64,000 nt of DNA from Shinisaurus crocodilurus (taxonomy: Eukaryota > Chordata > Lepidosauria > Squamata > Shinisauridae), in the NCBI GenBank assembly GCA_021292165.1, contig JAHFWL010000060.1, forward strand, positions 1 to 64,000. Reading direction: 5' to 3'. Positions 11,082 to 22,656 of the stretch are shown piece by piece. The position numbers and the translations under genes were made by a program. The notes beneath the pieces are model-generated. The model made no database searches. It was not told the DNA's origin and saw only the letters and a list, made by a program, of their open reading frames with translations. The first letter of the stretch is position 1. Each line of letters starts with the position of its first letter.

Positions 11082-11497
11082 CACGGGATGGGGGAAACAA
11101 ACAAACAAAAGTCCAAAAGTTAGACCATGTTGTGGCCATGAGGCCTGCAATGTAGACCCAGTCCCAAGATGGAGACTGTGAATGAATAATGAAGCTAACC
11201 AATCGCTTCTGCCCCCTTTCCTTCCTTGTCTCCCTGTCAAAGACGTGCCCATTAGATCTAACGCTCCAGGTCTGCATCTACCTAGTGCTTTAACTTTTAA
11301 GCACCCAGAGGGCAAATAACGCTACAGAAGAATCCATATGCCACCAAATTGCCTGTCCAAGTCCAAATGGCACGTTCGATAATCCTGTAATTCTGTTGCT
11401 GTCAATATCCATTGCTCACTAATCTGCCTTTTCTGGAAGGCTGAATGATATGAGAGACACGACATACTGATGATGCAGGTGAAATAAATACATATAA

Positions 11498-11499
<2 letters not shown>

Positions 11500-11528
<29 letters not shown>

Positions 11529-11599
11529 CTTCTTCTTCTTCTTCTTCTTCTTCTTCTTCTTCTTCTTCTTCTTCTTCTTCTTCTTCTTCTTCTTCTTCT
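11500..11599. repeat. (TTC)n microsatellite, about 100 bp
   Basis: An almost perfect homopurine/homopyrimidine triplet run of about 33 units. Such (GAA/TTC)n tracts can form triplex DNA. The poly-Glu frame on the minus strand is an artefact. Confidence 0.95.
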
Positions 11600-12411
11600 C
11601 CTACCTCCCTTTTCACCTTCCTCCCAAATCTTTTATTTTGGGCACAATCCAGCATTGATTACTCAGATCCAGCAATCCAGCAAGGCTTGGGAAAGAAACA
11701 TTTTCGCTGGATTGCCTCCCACTTTTTAATCCATATTGCTATTTTTCTTCTGAAAATGGCTGATTATTGAACATTTCTCCTTTCCCCTGTTCTAAAAAGT
11801 AATGGTGTATGGTGTTAACTTATCGGTTCTTAATTTCCCGCTTTTGCTTGCAAGAGGACCCCTGGTTCAAATTCTGAAACCCAGGCATGGGGGGCAGAAA
11901 GGATCTTTGCTATGCTACCTTCGCGCGATCGAACTTGGAAGTCGGGCCCCATTAGCATCCAATGCCCGACGCTTCCACGATGCAGGTAACTGCATGGGCC
12001 CCACAGCCACAGTGTGGATCTGGAGATTCGGAATCGCGTGCAATACGGAGGATGTGTGGGGAAAGATGCATTTGCGCTTAGCGAGGCGACTATTTGGAAG
12101 CAAATCTTTGAAAAATGGTCTTATCTCCCGCTACCGCGTTGCATTTCATGACATTTCAGCCCGACGGTTTACATCCTCCCCGCTTCTCTGTATCTCAGTC
12201 AGGTGCCTGCCAATTTAGGAGAGCGCCACGACGCGAGTTCTAGCCCACGAAAGCTTATGCCACACGGTCCCTCCATCTTTAGGATGCCGCAGCCCCTTTG
12301 TTATTTTAAGCGGGATTATCTTTCGCTTGAGCATTCGATTTTTTTGGGTGGTGCCGCCGCTGCTACAGACTCACAGCCCTAACTGTCTTGGGGGATCTAG
12401 GTTGCAATAAA

Positions 12412-12540
12412 GGCAATGGGGTTGGATCCAGCTTTAGCCATACTTAGAGTAGACCTACTGAAATCAATGGAACTTAAATTCATCAATGACTAACTAAAGG
12501 CGCATTGATTTCAATGGGTCTGCTCTAAGGACGGCTAAGT
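12412..12540. repeat. 'GGTTGGATCCAG' fold-back element
   Basis: GGGGTTGGATCCAGCTTTAG and TAGAGTAGACCTACTGAAAT on the left are mirrored by TTGATTTCAATGGGTCTGCT on the right. This is the second large fold-back family of the window. Confidence 0.7.
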
Positions 12541-12699
12541 CTGCTGCTGTCTCCAAAATCCCCTTCTCCTCTACCGAGTCTGTCCAGTTCACAGATTTTG
12601 TAATTATTTTCTCTAATCTAAGAGCCCGGCAAGGTGGACGTGTAGGTACGGGAGTTATTAACTGGCTGTAATAACTAGCTCCTTTAAAAAAAAAAAACA

Positions 12700-13255
12700 C
12701 TTATTAGGGAGATAGCCCCACTGAATACAGTGGGACTTACTTCCAAGTAAACATACATAGGATCGCACTGTTAGTTTCTAGATGTAAGCTTTCTCCTTTA
12801 AGAGCTGAGAATGAAGTTTAATTAAGGAGTTCTCTACTCCCCGGTTCCTTACTAGCAACCCTAATAGGAGACCTGAGAAGTAGTTACTGAAGTCAGAGTA
12901 AGGCCGTAACACTAGTCCCACTTTCCTGGGAGTAAACCCCATTGAACCCAATGAGACTTACTGGGTAGACATGTATAGCAGTGCGCTTCTATGTTGCTTC
13001 TTTTTAAAATCAATCCCTAAGGTCTCAGCAGCCCTGCAAAATATTCCTAAGCATGTTTACTTAGAAGTAAGACCCACTGAGACATAACTCCATAGTAAGC
13101 GCATGAGAATAGCTGTCTGAGAATGGGGCCTTAAATATCCAGCCTTAAGAATAGCTTTTGAGAGGTTCGGCTTAGTTTAGTAGAGGGAGTGCAATCCAAG
13201 CTGAGTCACTTAGAACTAAATTTAATTGAAATCAATGGGACTCGCTTCAAAGTGT
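12700..13255. repeat. Cluster of degenerate 'AATCCTATGCA' fold-back copies
   Basis: Pieces near 12705-12772, 12905-12990, 13035-13105 and 13190-13255 carry GTGGGACTTACTTCCAAGTA, ACCCAATGAGACTTACTGGG or AAGTAAGACCCACTGAG. They are older and more diverged than the copies at 10.2 or 25.6 kb. The rest to 13770 shows nothing I recognise. Confidence 0.55.
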
Positions 13256-13769
13256 GGTAGGATCAATCCCTTTTTTAAAAAATCTGTTCTCACTCAGAAG
13301 TCTGTCCTGCAAATATCAATGTGGCTTCTTCCTTTTGGCCAAATATCTGAGGTTTCTTTTTGGCTCCAAATGTAGGAATATATAATTCATTTTACACCTT
13401 AGAGCTTACTCTAAAATTGCAGCCATACAATCCCATCTTTCTGGATATTCCCTGATATTAAAGGCAGCTTTAAAGGGGAGATTTCCAAATGCCTCTCCAC
13501 ACACTATTTAAATAGTTAATCCAGGTTTATAAATCCAAACTTTATATCAGCCTGGTGTGGGTTTTAAAAAATATTCACTGGCAGTAAGAAAATTCCCAAA
13601 GTTAAGAGTTATGAAGGGGGGTGGGGGAGTAAGAAAACAACGAAACAGTATCTCAAAGGATAGCAAGGATGTTTAGAATTAACTTCTTTTTCAAAACTTT
13701 CCACGTTACCAGCACCTTCTGGACTTTGGAGGAGAAAGTCTGGGCTGGATCAGGGTCTGCCTAATATAT

Positions 13770-13905
13770 TTTGGTGCCTGAGGTGGAGAATTCAAATGCT
13801 GGACTTCAGCTCCCATCAGCCACAGTCAGAATGGCACATGATCAGGGATGATGGGTGTTGTAGTCTGACAACACCAGGAGGTTCCCCACTTCTGCCCTAG
13901 GGATT
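13770..13905. repeat. hAT-type fold-back MITE, degenerate
   Basis: CTTCAGCTCCCATCAGCC and GGGTGTTGTAGTCTGACA form the two inner arms typical of this family (see 26167-26302). The ends are diverged and no TSD can be read. Confidence 0.6.
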
Positions 13906-14069
13906 GAAATGTAGTGTTCTTGTGCAGCTCCCTTTCATTCCAATGGACAACACAGGCTAGATCTGTCCGGCTCCTTCTCTGCTACACTTAATGGTGCACA
14001 GGACCTTCCGCTTGAGGCAGACACCTCAGTTCGCTTCATGGGAGAGCCACTTGGTGGGACAGAGCCAGA

Positions 14070-14315
14070 GAGACAGTGTGGCATAGTGGTTAGAGTGTTG
14101 GACTGTGACTCAGGAGATCTGAGTTCTAGTCCCCACTTGGCCATGAAGCCCACTGGGTGACTTTGGGCCAGTCACTGACTCTCAGCCTAACCTACCTCAC
14201 AGAGTTGTTGTGAGGATAAAATGGAGAGGTGGAGGACTATGTGTGCGCTGCCTTGAGTTCTTTGCAAGAGGAAAAAAGGTGGGATATAAATGTAATAATA
14301 AATAAATAAATATTG
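14070..14315 (+). mobile_element. tRNA-derived SINE, copy A
   Basis: The head GTGTGGCATAGTGGTTAGAG matches a pol III box A region and GAGTTCTAGTCCCC a box B. The body follows with CTGGGTGACTTTGGGCCAGT, then CTCAGCCTAACCTACCTCAC, and an (AATA)n tail after GGTGGGATATAAAT. It belongs to the squamate tRNA-SINE family found eight times here. Confidence 0.85.
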
Positions 14316-14627
14316 CTTGACAGGTATGGGTGGGAGAGAATTTTCCTTACCCACATGAGTGTAGCAGACATTATTAATAATGATGATAATAATAAATATT
14401 AATATGTATATAGTGCTATCAAGTGTTCAGAGTGTTTTATTTTAGTACTCTTACCAAGACCATGTAGGCTAGGTCAATATTATTATCCCCATAATAGGTT
14501 TGGGGTAGGGCTGAGAGAATAGTGACTTATCTGAGGCCACCTCATGAGTTTGTGTAGCTGAGTGAAGACTTGAATCAGACACCTCAAGGGCTAACAGCTA
14601 CTACTGTTACAGCACGATCACATCTAC

Positions 14628-14762
14628 ACATCTAGTCAGAAGTAAGTCCCATTGAGTTCCATGAAACTTACTCCCAGGTAAATGGGTACAGGATGGCAAC
14701 CTTACACCTACCTCAGAGTAAGCCTAATTGAACTCAATGGCGGTCACTTCTGAATAGACATT
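14628..14762. repeat. Two overlapping 'AATCCTATGCA' fold-back copies
   Basis: AGTCAGAAGTAAGTCCCATT, GAGTTCCATGAAACTTACTC and CCCAGGTAAATGGGTACAGG, followed by a second partial copy with AGCCTAATTGAACTCAATGG. Confidence 0.7.
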
Positions 14763-14783
14763 ATAATGGGATGGGGGGACGAC

Positions 14784-14910
14784 TTGTGACCCTCCAGATG
14801 TTTTGGCCTACAACTCCCCACACCCCTCACGATTGGCTATGCTGGCTGGGACTGGTGGGCATTGTAGGCCAAACCATTTGAAGGGCCACACGTTGCCCAC
14901 TTCTGCATTA
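14784..14910. repeat. hAT-type fold-back MITE
   Basis: GACCCTCCAGATGTTTTGGC, CTACAACTCCC, a central GGCTGGGACTGG, then CATTGTAGGCCAAACCATTT and GAAGGGCCACACG. The arms are imperfect. A 69-codon minus frame here is chance. Confidence 0.65.
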
Positions 14911-14951
14911 TAGGATTGCATCTTTAGCTGCTGCTGCAGCTGCTGCTGCTG

Positions 14952-14952
14952 C

Positions 14953-15000
<48 letters not shown>
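14952..15000. repeat. (AAT)n microsatellite
   Basis: About 16 ATA/AAT triplets next to a CTGCTG run (14928-14952). Confidence 0.95.
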
Positions 15001-15001
<1 letters not shown>

Positions 15002-15624
15002 GAAAAATCCTTTTCAAATTACTCAGAGCATTTTCTCAGAAAATACTACGGGCAGATTTATGGTTGCAGGTGGGGGAGGATATAGTACAGACATTCTGAG
15101 ACTGTTCCACTTCAGAATCCAGCTGTGGAAATCACACAATTAAATGTTCCCTCATACCAAAACCTCCCAGCCCATGGAAATTTAGCATATCAGTAGATTG
15201 AGTTACCGGTATCTTGAAATGCAGATAATGTTTTTCGTTCTAGCATGTGACCCCTCCATCAAAACCGTGAAGCAGTACAGTCAGTCCCAGGAGGGCTGTA
15301 CCACGTGCATTTTGTTTCTGGGCATGCTGATCAAAAATGCTTTTGAGCTTCCTCTCACACTTCTTGTGCCATGTGCAAATGTTTAGAGGGAAGAGAATCA
15401 GAATGTGCATTCACATTACAAACTGGTTTATGCAATCAGGCTTAGGTGTCTTAGTGACAGAGAACTTGGACAGCAGTGCCTTTAATAAATTATCGACAAA
15501 AACATTGTGCATTTTTCCTAAAGGTGTGTGTGATTGTTCTTCCATTACCAGGGCTCAGTCCAGTTCAGCAACACAATTAGAATGGACAACCTGTGTGTGT
15601 GTGCATGGGTGAGTGGAAGTGATA

Positions 15625-15735
15625 CAGATGGAACACAAACCTAGTTGGGAAGCTGGTTGGCCACTGTGTGAACAGATTGCTAGACTAGATGGACCCTTGA
15701 TCTGATCCAGCATGGCTCTTCTGGTGTTCTTAGGC
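15625..15735 (+). mobile_element. CR1-like LINE 3' end
   Basis: GAACAGATTGCTAGACTAGA, TGGACCCTTGATCTGATCCA and GCATGGCTCTTCTGGTGTTC are the classic 3' terminus of amniote CR1 elements. Only about 110 bp remain, as expected for strong 5' truncation. Confidence 0.7.
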
Positions 15736-16026
15736 AGGGCTGGGTATGTCACAGGCCTAGTGCCACTTTGTGGGAGAAGACAAGTGGGACCTCCTGCACC
15801 AAAATGTTGAAGTACAGTGCTCCTGTTCAGGGTGCCAGCCAGCCACTTAGCCATGCCTTTTTCCATTTGACTCCATTCCATGCTCCCTGCACCCCGCAAA
15901 ACAGTTTTCTGTTCCTCCCCTCACTCCGCCCCACATGCAACAGTCAGTATTTCATGCCCACCATGTATGCCCTGTCCTCATTGGGCTGTCACCCCCCACC
16001 CACCCACTTAGGGTTTTGTTTTTCAT

Positions 16027-16063
<37 letters not shown>

Positions 16064-16302
16064 CTTCTGCAAACCTCGGGAGTTCCCCAAGCCTCCTAAT
16101 ACCAGTCTCCTGTGCATGAATGGTGCCATTTTGGCTACATAAGGATCCATATCCAGAGAATGGGTTCACTATTTATATCTAGAATGGGCAATGTAGAGCT
16201 TTTCTATACTAGGTTGTTAATTGCTCTATCTACTTTCGGTTTCATCACAGAATTGAGATCAGAGCTCTGCACAGAGCTTTTGTTTTCCTGCTTTCCCACT
16301 AC

Positions 16303-16535
16303 ATAACCTCTAGGCGGCACTGTGCTATAGCAGAATATCACCATCACACAAGTAGGAAATTGCCTTTTCTTTCACTTTCAGAAATAATATCCCATTTTCC
16401 CTGCTCTAAAAACAATAACAGGAAAGTGCTCTTTAAAAACAGAAGCAAAACTGGAGTATCACAACATTGTCTAAAGAACCTGGAAATAACCATGAGTAAG
16501 GAACCATGAGCACACAATAAATGCATCATGTAGAA
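16303..16535 (+). mobile_element. Non-autonomous TIR element, partial copy 1
   Basis: It shares CTCTAGGCGGCACTGTGCTA near its left edge and GCACACAATAAATGCATCAT with GTAGAAAAGCTC at its right end with the copies at 16635-17005 and 19283-19690. The left terminus is missing. Confidence 0.6.
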
Positions 16536-16634
16536 AAGCTCATAAACTCCAACACCTTAAACTGAAGAAACGTATTATGCCAGTAATATGAGCTTACTGG
16601 TGAGCTATCACCCAAAGCCTGCTCAGTCTAATCA

Positions 16635-17005
16635 GGGCTTTTCTGCATGCGGCTTTTAACCCGCCACTTTACCCAGGCTTCTGCTTCTGGATTCTTTGTG
16701 GGATTAAGAATGGCTCCTACACACCTATTTTTTTCTGGGTTCCACCCCCCCCATGCCTTTTATATATTCCATTACACAAGCACTAGGTGGTGCTGTGGTA
16801 TAGCGGAATTGTGCAGATGCACCAGGGGTTCATGCGCCATTCAGGGATATACCAGACTTTCTTCCTTAGGGGAAAAAAAACACAACTTGCCAAAATGGTT
16901 GTAAAGGATGGGAGAGAACCTGAAGGATGACAACATCATGTAAACACCTGCAAACTACCGTTAGTGAGCACACAATAAATGTCTCGTGTGGAAAGGTTGT
17001 CAGAG
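16635..17005 (+). mobile_element. Non-autonomous TIR element, copy 2
   Basis: It starts AGGGCTTTTCTGCATGCGGC and ends GTCTCGTGTGGAAAGGTT. The ends are inverted repeats of each other (rc of the end: AACCTTTCCACACGAGAC). The inside carries CACTAGGTGGTGCTGTGGTA. It has no coding capacity. Confidence 0.65.
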
Positions 17006-17009
17006 AACC

Positions 17010-18680
17010 TTGTGGGTCAGGTTGGGGTGAACAGGTAGGGAAGATGCCTTGGGAAATTTGGAGCTAAGCTTGCCAGGAAACATTATGGATTTTTAAGGGG
17101 CATCCTATGTCACCCCTCATACTATCTGAATGGGATGGGACGGGCAGTTGTTGGTGACTTGAACAGGGCCTGCAGGAACTCCTGATCTGTGATACCATCT
17201 TCCTTCAACTGTTGTGATCTCAGAGTGCGGTTCAACTTGTCCCTTAATGTTAGGGGGGGGAATGGAAAAGTATTTTATAGGGGTGAGTAGTCAAGAAGTG
17301 GTAGTGCATCCTCACAGTACTCCCCACAGGCAAAGGGCTGCCCAACTCATTTCTTTTATCAATAATTTCAACTTTCCTCTGCCCCCCTCCACATTCTAAT
17401 TTTATTAGAAATTCCAGTTACATCAGAAGCAGGGCTTTGTGCTCCTTACTGAGCTTCCCATTTGAAACAAACAAACAAACAAACAAAACAAATATCTACA
17501 GGAGACTTTTAAAAGACAAAATCAGACTTCTTGGTAGTTGGAATTTGTGGATCCTTGGATGAAGCCCTTCTGGCACTATTTTTTCCACAGCAAGAGTATA
17601 AAGGATGTTTTGAAGAAAAACCGCCACATTTATAAGGCACTTTAATTACTAGCTCTGAAGCCACCAAACCCTCTCGACTGCATTCAGGGCTCTGTAAAAA
17701 GTCTGGCTTGAAATTTCCTGTTAGTTCCCCCAGAAGAAATGTGTGAGCTATTAATTTTTGTTTTGACCTTTTGGAGAGGAGAATCTGATATGCCCTACTT
17801 GAAGATCTTGTTTGGTATGTGATGTTCGAGAGCAAAACACAACACAACACAAGAAATCCGTTCGCTCAACATTCTGATTTAGAAAATATGGCTCTCCTTA
17901 AGAGTTTCCTGGCATTTTCTGAACAGTGTGAAACTAGCAGCTCCAGTTTATTCCTAGGGGAGCAAACACCATATTAAAAGGGGAACGTAATTCATACTTT
18001 AATATTGTATGATTTTAATGCTGATTAATATTTCTGCCATCCAACTATGGATAAACTTCTAGCTGGGGTAGGTAGATAATTAAAAATGGAAAAGGCAGGC
18101 CTTTATGGACATTGCCATTTCCCCTGGCAGCCTGATCAGCAATCAGTAATCTGCCTAGATGATCTCATGCCTCCACAGACACTCCCACTGTCAGTAAATC
18201 ACTGTTTCCCAGCATCTACATGACTAACTGCAGTTTCTGGGAAGGACCAATTCTTTCCCCAGCAAATGTGACATTCACATGTTTCTGCATGGATGGGGTT
18301 TATGTTAGTGTTGCGGGCACTTATTGAATGCTGCCATGATATCACTATCCAAGTACATCACAATCCCCTGTTCTGCTCATCTGCACCTTTGGGAATTCCT
18401 TCCTTCCTGGCAGTTGTATACCTACTTTTTGTAGTGCCTGGGGCCCAAGCACACACCTCCAACAATGATAATTAAAACAAAATAACCCAGCCATTCCCCC
18501 ACTGGAGCAAGGCTATGTTCCAGCAGCAAGCTTGTATCTACCCCTGTTCATTGAAGGGGCAAGGTACCATTTTAGATTTATGAGGGGAAGATTCAGAAAG
18601 GAACCAAGGTCTTGTCTTGGAAACATTCAAGGGCTTTTAAATCAGCATATCTTTAAGCATCCAAGGCCCTGCTATCTGTC
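17010..18680. other. No gene or clear repeat seen
   Basis: Apart from a short (AAAC)n run near 17467 and a 113-codon minus frame (17509-17850) with no motif, I see nothing to annotate. The stretch 17880-18300 is AT-rich and free of recognised repeats. Confidence 0.5.
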
Positions 18681-18683
18681 CTA

Positions 18684-18846
18684 GATTTCATAGATCATAG
18701 AGTTGGAAGGAGCCTACAAGGCCATCGAGTCCAACCCCCTGCTCAATGCAGGAAACTAGAGGAGGGGTCTCCCATCCAAGTAATAACCAGGCCTGACCCT
18801 GCTTAGCTTTCCACGCTCAGACAAGCTGAGCCAGCGTAAGCCTGCC
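18684..18846 (-). mobile_element. 5S rRNA-derived SINE with CR1-like tail, antisense
   Basis: On the minus strand the head carries AAAGCTAAGCAGGGTC and TTATTACTTGGATGGGAGAC, which are the box A/intermediate element and box C region of the 5S rRNA internal promoter. The tail carries GAGCAGGGGGTTGGACTCGA and CCTTCCAACTCTATGATCTA, a CR1-type 3' end. The + strand copy lies at 46391-46566. Confidence 0.85.
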
Positions 18847-19109
18847 GGTAAGAGCTGTTAGATTGGCAGGTACCAGGGACTGGGCCTCTTCAGTGGTGGT
18901 CCCACACCTTTGAAACTTCCTCCACATGGAATTGGCAAGGCTTTATCACTGCTAGTTTTTAAAAGAACTCTGAAGATGTTTTTATTTCAGTTCACATTTG
19001 GATAATGCACTATTCTTGGGAGTTAAAAAAAAATCTGCTACTTTTTAAAATTAACAATTAAGTGTAATTTGTTATATTTTTGGGTTTTTTTGCTATGATT
19101 TTTAAAAAT

Positions 19110-19212
19110 TGGGTTGAATCTAGACTTAAGTAGACTCACTGAAATTAATGGGACTTAAATTAGTGATTTCAGTGGGTCTGTTCTGAGTATGACTAAATCT
19201 GAATCCAACCCA
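19110..19212. repeat. 'GGTTGGATCCAG' fold-back element
   Basis: TGGGTTGAATCTAGACTTAA, then CACTGAAATTAATGGGACTT, then GATTTCAGTGGGTCTGTTCT and ATGACTAAATCTGAATCCAA: two clear inverted arms of about 50 bp. Just upstream (18855-19030) is a diverged CR1/L2-like LINE 3' piece. Confidence 0.75.
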
Positions 19213-19282
19213 ATGTGTTTGAAAAATCTTTTTGTAAACCATCTTGTGAGTGTAGTGCCTCCTGAAAGGTGGGACAGAAATC

Positions 19283-19383
19283 CATTTAATAAGGCTTTTC
19301 TACATGAGGCTTTTAACCTGCCCCTTTACTGAGGCTTCTGCTTCCAGATTCTTTGTGGGATTAAGTTCGGCTCCTTTACACAT

Positions 19384-19425
<42 letters not shown>

Positions 19426-19690
19426 ATTTTCTTTCTCTGCCTTTCTATATGTTCCATTACACAGCCACTAGGTGGTACTGTGGTATAGAGAAATTGCACA
19501 AATACAAGAGGGTTCTATGTTGCTACTTACAGATAATACCATACTTTCCTTGATCTAAGTAAAGCTGTGCAAATGGTTGCAAAGAACAGGAGAGGCCCTG
19601 GAGGATGGCTACATCTTGTAAAACACCTGTAAACTACCATGAGTGAGGAATCACCAGTGCACAATAAATGCCTCGTGTAGAAAGGCTCTT
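19283..19690 (+). mobile_element. Non-autonomous TIR element, copy 3, with internal (CA)n
   Basis: Left end GGCTTTTCTACATGAGGC and right end GCCTCGTGTAGAAAGGCT form an 18-bp terminal inverted repeat with few mismatches. A (CA)n microsatellite (19384-19422) has grown inside. This is the best preserved of the three copies in the window. Confidence 0.72.
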
Positions 19691-19742
19691 GATCAATAAA
19701 TGAGTGCCTTAAAATATTTTCTTTTTTATGCCCTGTAGGATT

Positions 19743-19875
19743 CCAGGAATGGGCAACCTGTGGCCCCTCAGATGTGTTTGGACTACAAATCCCATCAACT
19801 CTGACTATTAGCCATGCTGGCTGGGGCTGATAGGATATGAAATCCCACAACATCTGGAAGGCCACAGGTATAACA
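19743..19875. repeat. hAT-type fold-back MITE
   Basis: GGGCAACCTGTGGCCCCTCA, GGACTACAAATCCCATCAAC, then GAAATCCCACAACATCTGGA and AGGCCACAGGT. The arms are inverted and the TSD is not readable. Confidence 0.65.
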
Positions 19876-20391
19876 ACAATTATCTCTCATTTTTAAAGCA
19901 ACTGGTTTTTTTAAGCAACCATTTTTGCTTTTGCAATATACCTAGTAAATAGGTCTATTTAATTGTTATAACCGTGGTCACACAGCGTACAGAACCAGGA
20001 AGCTGTCTAGAGCTGCATGTAATTGTTATGATTATATAAAATATTTCTATATGGCTGTTCATCCAATGTTTCACAGCAGTTTTCAAAAATTAAAAACATA
20101 ATCCTATTTTATTATTTTAATAACAACTTTTTAACAATAATTGTTTTTTTTAAAAATCATTTTTATGTATTATTCACTGATGTATTATTCACTGTTTTAA
20201 TAATAATTTTAACAATGGTATCTTAATGCTTGTTTTTGAGTATTGTTGTGTGGAAAAGGTCTATGAACCAAATAAACACTGATTGATTGATTAAAAAAAA
20301 CAAAAAAACATATGAAACAAAATCAATAATACAATAATACAACATAACTAAAACTATTTTTAATTTTTTTTAATGACTTAACAGCTGCAGT

Positions 20392-20423
<32 letters not shown>

Positions 20424-20424
20424 C
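20392..20424. repeat. (AAC)n microsatellite
   Basis: Eleven CAA/AAC triplets next to an AT-rich stretch (20060-20390) that looks like the tail of an old LINE copy ending near AATAAACACTGATTGATTGA. Confidence 0.9.
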
Positions 20425-21585
20425 GAGATCCAAGCCATGGGCCATGGTAGTAGACAATCAACAGCTTCTTGAAAGCTTTCTGATAAAGGAAGATGTTTGC
20501 ACATCTTCAGAAAGGTCCTTTCACATATGAGATTTCAAGAGCATCAGGGCTGCTACCAAAAAGGCCCTGTTCCTGATGGCGGTTAATCTAGCCTTCCCAT
20601 GAGATGAACTCAAGCAGGGTCTCATCCAAAGATCTGATAAATAGGAGGAGACATTCTTGAGGAATAATTGGACATGGTCTGAACTCTGAAAGCCTGGGGA
20701 GCAACATTCTCTCAGCCCTTTCTAAGCATGAGGATGGAGATATTGCATTATCTAGCTATCCTTACCACAGTGCTAAGAAACGTTTCCTGGGGATTGGGAG
20801 TGAAAGAACCTGAAAAGGAGTGACAGATAAGAAAGGAAGCGATCTTAAGATCATCCTTTCCCACCGATCAGCTTTTAGTTTGACAAAGGTACAGCTTTTA
20901 TTCATGTCTTGCATGGAATCCAAGGCTGTGGTTGTATTGCAAGGATATGGCAGTTCCCCACTCACTCAAACTGCAATATTTTGTCTTTAGGAAAACAGGG
21001 GTTTTCCTTCTAACGCGTTCATCCATTGTGTGGCCACAATCCAATGCAGAGTTAAACCCTTTGAAATTGGTGAGCTTAATTATCTTAATCTTGGATTGTC
21101 TTCTGTGATTGCACAGTGGTGAGAGTGCTGGGCTTAGAAACAGAAATGAGAAAGATCAAGTGGTAGAACACATGGGGTTTTTTTTTCGGGGGGGGGGGGG
21201 TTGCATGCAGCAGCTTCCCAGGCATCTCCTGTGGAAAGGATCTGAGCTCACAGGGAATGAATTCTGCTTAAGATGGTACAAAAGCTGCTGCCAATTGTAG
21301 ACCATATGGGGCTGCATAGTGGGCAATTTCACATGGCCCTCTGCTTAGTTTCAAAAGCCCTCTGCAGGAGATCAGCTGAGACTTCTGGCAAGGGTGATCT
21401 GTCCCTCCTACCGCAGGCAGCCTGCGGAGTGGGAGGGGTGGCCCTACCCTTAGGCAGCTGTCTCAGACAGCAACTGCTGCAAGGCAGGGAGAAGCTGGGA
21501 TTTGTTGGAGCAGCTGTGGATGCCAGGAGACTTGCCCTGCACTCCCAAGGAAGCCTGCTGCCCTGCCCTCAGGTGTGATGGAGGA
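20425..21585. other. Probable old LINE remnant, then unrecognised sequence
   Basis: 20430-20720 reads like a worn LINE 3' region (AAAAAGGCCCTGTTCCTGAT, then GGTTAATCTAGCC). From 20800 to 21585 I see no gene, only a (G)11 run at 21190 and ordinary sequence with chance frames. Confidence 0.4.
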
Positions 21586-21822
21586 TGGAGGGGAGGCTGG
21601 TGGTGACTCCTATTTTGGTGGGGTTCCTTATCCATGGCAGGCTTTTCAGGTTTTATTTGGAGCTTTATAGGCGCTATCCATGGCGCTGAACGCCACACCC
21701 CCCCCAAATACATTCACCACCACGGAGCACCATGGATAGCTCCTATAAAGCTGAAAATAAAAGCTGCAATGGATAAGGAGCCCCGCCGAAATGGGAGTCA
21801 CCACCAGCCTCCCCTGAGAGTC
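21586..21822. repeat. Fold-back element with about 100-bp arms
   Basis: GGGAGGCTGGTGGTGACTCC at 21590 is mirrored by GGAGTCACCACCAGCCTCCC at 21796. GGAGCTTTATAGGCGCTATC is mirrored by GATAGCTCCTATAAAGCT. The arms run about 21590-21685 and 21715-21815, so a long hairpin with a short loop is expected. Confidence 0.75.
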
Positions 21823-21945
21823 CCATCACTGGTGCTGGAGTAAGATTCCACTGCCAGCCTGGTCAGCTTGTGCAGTGGTACAGCTAGGTGGTTTTAGACC
21901 CTGGCTTTAATGGTCTTACAGGGGGGCCCTTTATATGGTCATGTG

Positions 21946-22167
21946 CAGGCAGTCCCCAGGTTACGAACGAGGTCCGTTCTTAAGAATGTATTTAAGTTGA
22001 ATTTGTATGCAAGTCGGAACAGCATAGCGTTCTATACGTTAAAAATCAACATTTACGCAAATTGCGTAAATTACGCACATTGCGTAGTATACTGCGCTAT
22101 GTACTCTACGTAAACAATGGGTTGTCTGTCTGTAAGTCGGACGTTGCCTTAACTCGGGGACTGCCTG
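21946..22167. mobile_element. Tc1/mariner (pogo/Tigger-like) MITE, 222 bp
   Basis: It starts CAGGCAGTCCCCAGGTTACG and ends AACTCGGGGACTGCCTG, inverted repeats of each other. TA follows the right end, as expected for a TA-targeting element. The left flank is TG, probably mutated. The inside is rich in TACG/GCGTA palindromes. Assignment to the Tigger group rests on the CAGGCA start and is an inference. Confidence 0.6.
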
Positions 22168-22315
22168 TATATTACTTCAGTTGTGAAGCACACAACCAGC
22201 ATTTCTCTTCTCCCCAGTGCCAGCTCCAGGTTTCTGGGGGGTCCTTGGGCAAGACACCCTCAATGAGCCCCTTCTTTAGTGAGCCTACCTTCTCACTGCC
22301 CTTGTCACCAGTTGC

Positions 22316-22527
22316 TATTGCTGGGACTCGGGAGATCCGGGTTCTGGTCCCCGCTTGGCCATGAAACTCACTGGGTGACTTTGGGCCAGTCACTGCCTCT
22401 CAGCCTAACCTACCTCACAGGGTTGTTGTGAGAATAAAATGGAGAGGAGGAGGAGGAGGATTGTGTAAGCCGCCTTGGGTTCCTTGCAGGAAAAAAGGTG
22501 GGGTATAAATATAATAAATAAATAAAT
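22316..22527 (+). mobile_element. tRNA-derived SINE, copy B, 5'-truncated
   Basis: It begins at the box B region (GGGACTCGGGAGATCCGGGT) and keeps the body and an (AATA)n tail. The first about 35 bp with box A are missing. Confidence 0.82.
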
Positions 22528-22575
22528 ATTTATTTATTTATTTTATTTATTTATTATATTTATTAATCGCCCATC

Positions 22576-22656
22576 TGGCCGGTCACCCGGCCACCCGGGT
22601 GACCGGGTGGCCGGGTGACCAGGTGTCAAGCAAGCAATACCACTTGCTTGCTTGAC
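22576..22656. repeat. Two adjacent tight palindromes
   Basis: GGTCACCCGGCCACCC pairs with GGGTGGCCGGGTGACC across a few bases (about 22580-22619). Then TGTCAAGCAAGCAA pairs perfectly with TTGCTTGCTTGACA across TACCAC (22623-22656). Both would extrude as short cruciforms or hairpins. Confidence 0.8.

Larger units (their letters stand above)
9760..12410. other. Gene-free stretch with simple repeats
   Basis: I see no gene. It holds one fold-back element (10160-10240), a (TAGA)n and a (TTC)n microsatellite, and from about 11780 to 12330 a moderately GC-rich stretch without recognisable repeats. That last part has a 138-codon + frame (11802-12218) with no motif and no supporting signals, which I treat as chance. 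Confidence 0.6.

Noticed and set aside
11802..12218. A 138-codon + frame with a 62-codon antisense partner
   Set aside because: No recognisable domain, no splice or promoter context, and amino-acid composition looks random. Kept only as a remark in the regional entry.
14080..14145. tRNA genes at the SINE heads
   Set aside because: Box A and box B resemble tRNA but no cloverleaf with acceptor stem can be drawn, and the heads continue into the shared SINE body in every copy.
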